Source of the DNA: an uncultured Ruminococcus sp.
GTDB lineage: Bacteria; Bacillota; Clostridia; Oscillospirales; CAG-272
Assembly (NCBI GenBank): GCA_902796505.1
Contig: CADBPA010000186.1
Coordinates: 1-7,212 of the forward strand
Reading direction: 5' to 3'
Length of the DNA stretch: 7,212 nt
Position 1 is the stretch's first letter. Every line of letters begins with the position of its first letter. Below are positions 6,057 to 7,212 of the stretch, one piece after another. The notes beneath the pieces were generated by a model. That model saw only the letters and a list, made by a program, of their open reading frames with translations, ran no database searches and was not told where the DNA came from. The translations under genes and the position numbers were made by a program.

Positions 6057-6916
6057 TCGTCAAGCGCGGCGGCCGGGATCAGCGCGCCGTACCCGCCATA
6101 ACTCCCTTCTTCCGGATCGACCGCAAGCGTGACGGCAAGCGCCTCCCGCGGCCGATCGCAAATCGTTACTTTGTCCGGCATAAATCCGATGCGGATGATC
6201 GTTTCGTCTCCCCTGCGGATTGGAATCAGGCGGACGCGCCTTCGCCAAGGATCCGGCAGATCGGCGCCCGGCTCCGAAAAATCCACGCCGGGCGGAAGGA
6301 TCGGGCGAAACTCTTTTTCTTTGATCAGTATCACCGGGGAACGGTCTGCCGGATCGCGCAGCAGATTGCCGCTGTCCACAAGTCCTTCGCACTCGAGCGT
6401 ATTGCCGCAGAGCGTCACCGAAAGGCGAAGCGTTTCGGTACTCCGATGCCCGGAAAGCAGTCCCGCCGCGAGTTTCACGCCGCCGTAGCTCAGAAGGATC
6501 AGCAGCGCAAGAAAAAGGAATCTGCGATCCTTCGCGCCGCCGTCGGCGTCCGAGATCCTCGGAAGGACCTCTCGTTCGAGAAGCCCGTAAAGGAAATACA
6601 CGCATCCGCCGAAGAGCGTTTCAAAAAGCGCAAACCAAAGAGCGAAACGCAGAACGCGTACCGGCCTTGCCCCGCGTCCGCAGATCAGGCAGGCGACTCC
6701 GGCCGAAAGCAGAAGGATCGGAAAAGAGAGCCATCCGAGCGGCTCCGGAAGAAAGAGGCAGCCGCAGGCGGCTGCGGCGCCGATCCCACCGCAAAGGCAG
6801 ATCTTGCGGCGGCTGAGGCGAAACTTCCCCGCCTTTGCCGCAAAATACAGAGCGATCGTATCGACCGTGAAATTGATCAAAAAATATACGTCTATGTAAA
6901 GCGTCTGCAACCTCAT
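6053..6916 (-). CDS. spoIIGA: Sporulation sigma-E factor-processing peptidase SpoIIGA
   Basis: Membrane-bound aspartic protease that removes the pro-sequence of sigma-E after asymmetric division, in response to SpoIIR from the forespore. 287 residues. The N-terminal half is hydrophobic with about five membrane segments (roughly 6-28, 38-55, 60-80, 88-112, 132-154). The soluble C-terminal half carries the catalytic motif LVDSGNLLRDP with the aspartate at D181, close to D183 of the Bacillus protein. GGYGALIPAAAL near the C-terminus (274-285) also fits the family. The start is uncertain: GGGAGGG touches the ATG at 6916, while an in-frame TTG at 6910 lies about 6 bases from that ribosome binding site and gives an N-terminus (QTLYIDVYFLINF) close to the Bacillus one (MKIYLDVIWLLNF). 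It is followed by its substrate gene sigE with a 4-base overlap. Confidence 0.96.
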   Translation of the reverse strand: MRLQTLYIDVYFLINFTVDTIALYFAAKAGKFRLSRRKICLCGGIGAAAACGCLFLPEPLGWLSFPILLLSAGVACLICGRGARPVRVLRFALWFALFETLFGGCVYFLYGLLEREVLPRISDADGGAKDRRFLFLALLILLSYGGVKLAAGLLSGHRSTETLRLSVTLCGNTLECEGLVDSGNLLRDPADRSPVILIKEKEFRPILPPGVDFSEPGADLPDPWRRRVRLIPIRRGDETIIRIGFMPDKVTICDRPREALAVTLAVDPEEGSYGGYGALIPAAALDE

Positions 6917-6941
6917 CCCTCCCGTTTTATCCGGCGGTTCT

Positions 6942-6950
6942 ATTGTAACA
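6942..6950 (-). promoter_or_regulatory. Probable promoter of spoIIGA-sigE (extended -10)
   Basis: Minus-strand TGTTACAAT, an extended -10 (TG, one base, TACAAT) whose -10 hexamer is at 6942-6947. Start of transcription is expected near 6935, about 20 bases before the spoIIGA start. No good -35 exists at 17 bases. The best partial match, CCGACC (6969-6974), is 21 bases away. The Bacillus spoIIG promoter is known for a similarly overlong spacer (22 bases), which needs phosphorylated Spo0A, so this arrangement fits a Spo0A-activated sigma-A promoter. The assignment rests on position and the -10 only. Confidence 0.6.
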
Positions 6951-6968
6951 GACCTGCGGCGTAAAAAC

Positions 6969-6975
6969 GGTCGGA
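6969..6975. promoter_or_regulatory. Possible degenerate Spo0A box
   Basis: Minus-strand TCCGACC matches the reverse 0A box TTCGACA in 5 of 7 positions. It overlaps the weak -35 region of the spoIIGA promoter, where the Bacillus spoIIG operon also carries a Spo0A site. The match is weak and could be chance in GC-rich DNA. Confidence 0.3.
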
Positions 6976-6985
6976 TTATGGGGGC

Positions 6986-7004
6986 AAAAAGAAATATTCT
7001 TTTT
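6986..7004. repeat. AT-rich perfect inverted repeat
   Basis: AAAAAGAA, spacer ATA, TTCTTTTT: an 8-bp perfect dyad about 40 bases upstream of the spoIIGA -10. It has no GC pairs beyond one in each arm, so it is unlikely to be an RNA terminator. It could be a protein-binding operator or simply A/T-tract DNA upstream of a promoter. Confidence 0.5.
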
Positions 7005-7011
7005 TCTCTTT

Positions 7012-7072
7012 TATGCGTATGCGCACCGGCCTGCGCATATACGCGCGCGTATGCGCAGTGCGCGTATGCGCA
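7012..7072. repeat. Cluster of direct and inverted repeats in alternating purine-pyrimidine DNA
   Basis: The 11-mer GCGTATGCGCA occurs three times in direct orientation (7015-7025, 7047-7057, 7062-7072). The last two are part of a 13-mer, CGCGTATGCGCAG, at a 15-base period. The core TATGCGCA is present inverted as TGCGCATA at 7032-7039 and could pair with any of the three direct copies. Three uninterrupted runs of alternating purine-pyrimidine (7012-7026, 7032-7057, 7058-7072) cover 56 of 61 bases. Within the longest lies a perfect 14-bp palindrome, ATACGCGCGCGTAT (7039-7052). There is no open reading frame and no match to a known element that I recognise. It sits between the upstream gene's terminator and the spoIIGA promoter. 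Confidence 0.85.
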
Positions 7073-7075
7073 GAA

Positions 7076-7116
7076 AGATAAAAAAGGAAGCCTTCGCCGA
7101 TACGGCGAAGGCTTCC
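7076..7116 (-). terminator. Strong intrinsic terminator of the upstream gene
   Basis: Perfect 14-bp stem GGAAGCCTTCGCCG (7086-7099) and CGGCGAAGGCTTCC (7103-7116) with a 3-base loop. On the minus strand it is followed by TTTTTTATCTTT. It lies 7 bases after the stop codon of the minus-strand gene at the right edge. The other side (GGAAGATTTATTTTT) is also T-rich, so weak termination on the plus strand is possible. It insulates spoIIGA-sigE from upstream transcription. Confidence 0.93.
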
Positions 7117-7123
7117 GGAAGAT

Positions 7124-7212
7124 TTATTTTTCGGGGATCTGTTCAATGCGGTCGGCGGCGGCTTCGAGGAAATCTCCCTCGAAAAGCTCGATGACGCCGT
7201 TGTCGCAGAGCG
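7124..7212 (-). CDS. Unidentified protein, C-terminal fragment
   Basis: Only the last 28 codons are inside the window. The visible C-terminus is acidic, starting LCDNGVIELFEGDFLEAAAD and ending RIEQIPEK before a TAA stop. Third codon positions are GC-rich like those of the neighbouring genes, and a strong terminator follows directly, so I take the frame as real. I do not recognise the family. It does not look like the C-terminal tail of FtsZ, which lies upstream of spoIIGA in many Clostridia and usually ends in a DDLPxFLR-like peptide. No function is proposed. Confidence 0.6.
   Translation of the reverse strand, partial: LCDNGVIELFEGDFLEAAADRIEQIPEK

Noticed and set aside
6008..6964. Plus-strand open frame (318 codons) antisense to spoIIGA
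   Set aside because: Its product is highly basic and low in hydrophobic structure, with no recognisable motif. It mirrors the coding bias of spoIIGA and sigE on the minus strand.
7012..7072. Repeat cluster considered as a CRISPR array
   Set aside because: Repeats are only 11-13 bases, spacing is irregular (2-21 bases), one copy is inverted, and there are no cas genes.

Overview
The window reads as a chromosomal segment of a GC-rich, endospore-forming Firmicute of the Clostridia type. I base this on the pair spoIIGA-sigE, which is restricted to spore formers, on a dnaG-rpoD-trmK order typical of Firmicutes, and on a strong GC bias at third codon positions. I cannot name the species. Every gene I can support lies on the minus strand, so transcription runs from high to low coordinates and the layout is given in that order.

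The right edge (7124-7212) holds the last 28 codons of an unidentified gene, closed by a strong 14-bp intrinsic terminator (about 7076-7116). A non-coding stretch of roughly 200 bases follows. It contains an unusual cluster of direct and inverted repeats made almost entirely of alternating purine-pyrimidine sequence (7012-7072), an AT-rich perfect dyad (6986-7004), and a probable extended -10 promoter (6942-6950). This promoter drives spoIIGA (to 6053) and sigE (to 5325), which overlap by 4 bp. Together they encode the membrane protease SpoIIGA and its substrate pro-sigma-E, the first mother-cell sigma factor of sporulation. The usual companion sigG does not follow.

Next comes rpmE (ribosomal protein L31, zinc-binding form). 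It has a near-consensus sigma-A promoter (5278-5306) and its own intrinsic terminator (4971-5002). Directly behind that terminator begins a tightly packed housekeeping cluster: hflX (ribosome-associated GTPase), yigZ-like (IMPACT/UPF0029), dnaG (primase), rpoD/sigA (primary sigma factor) and the start of trmK (tRNA adenine-22 N1-methyltransferase, cut by the left edge). Overlaps and short gaps suggest an extended version of the Firmicute dnaG-rpoD 'macromolecular synthesis' operon. No clear promoter is visible between the rpmE terminator and hflX.

I find no mobile element, CRISPR array, rRNA or tRNA, and no convincing new multi-gene system: the coding content is conserved core and sporulation machinery. 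The points worth a second look are the repeat cluster upstream of spoIIGA, the possible Spo0A-controlled promoter there, the terminator sitting only about 20 bp before hflX, and the placement of the sigma-E locus beside the sigma-A locus.
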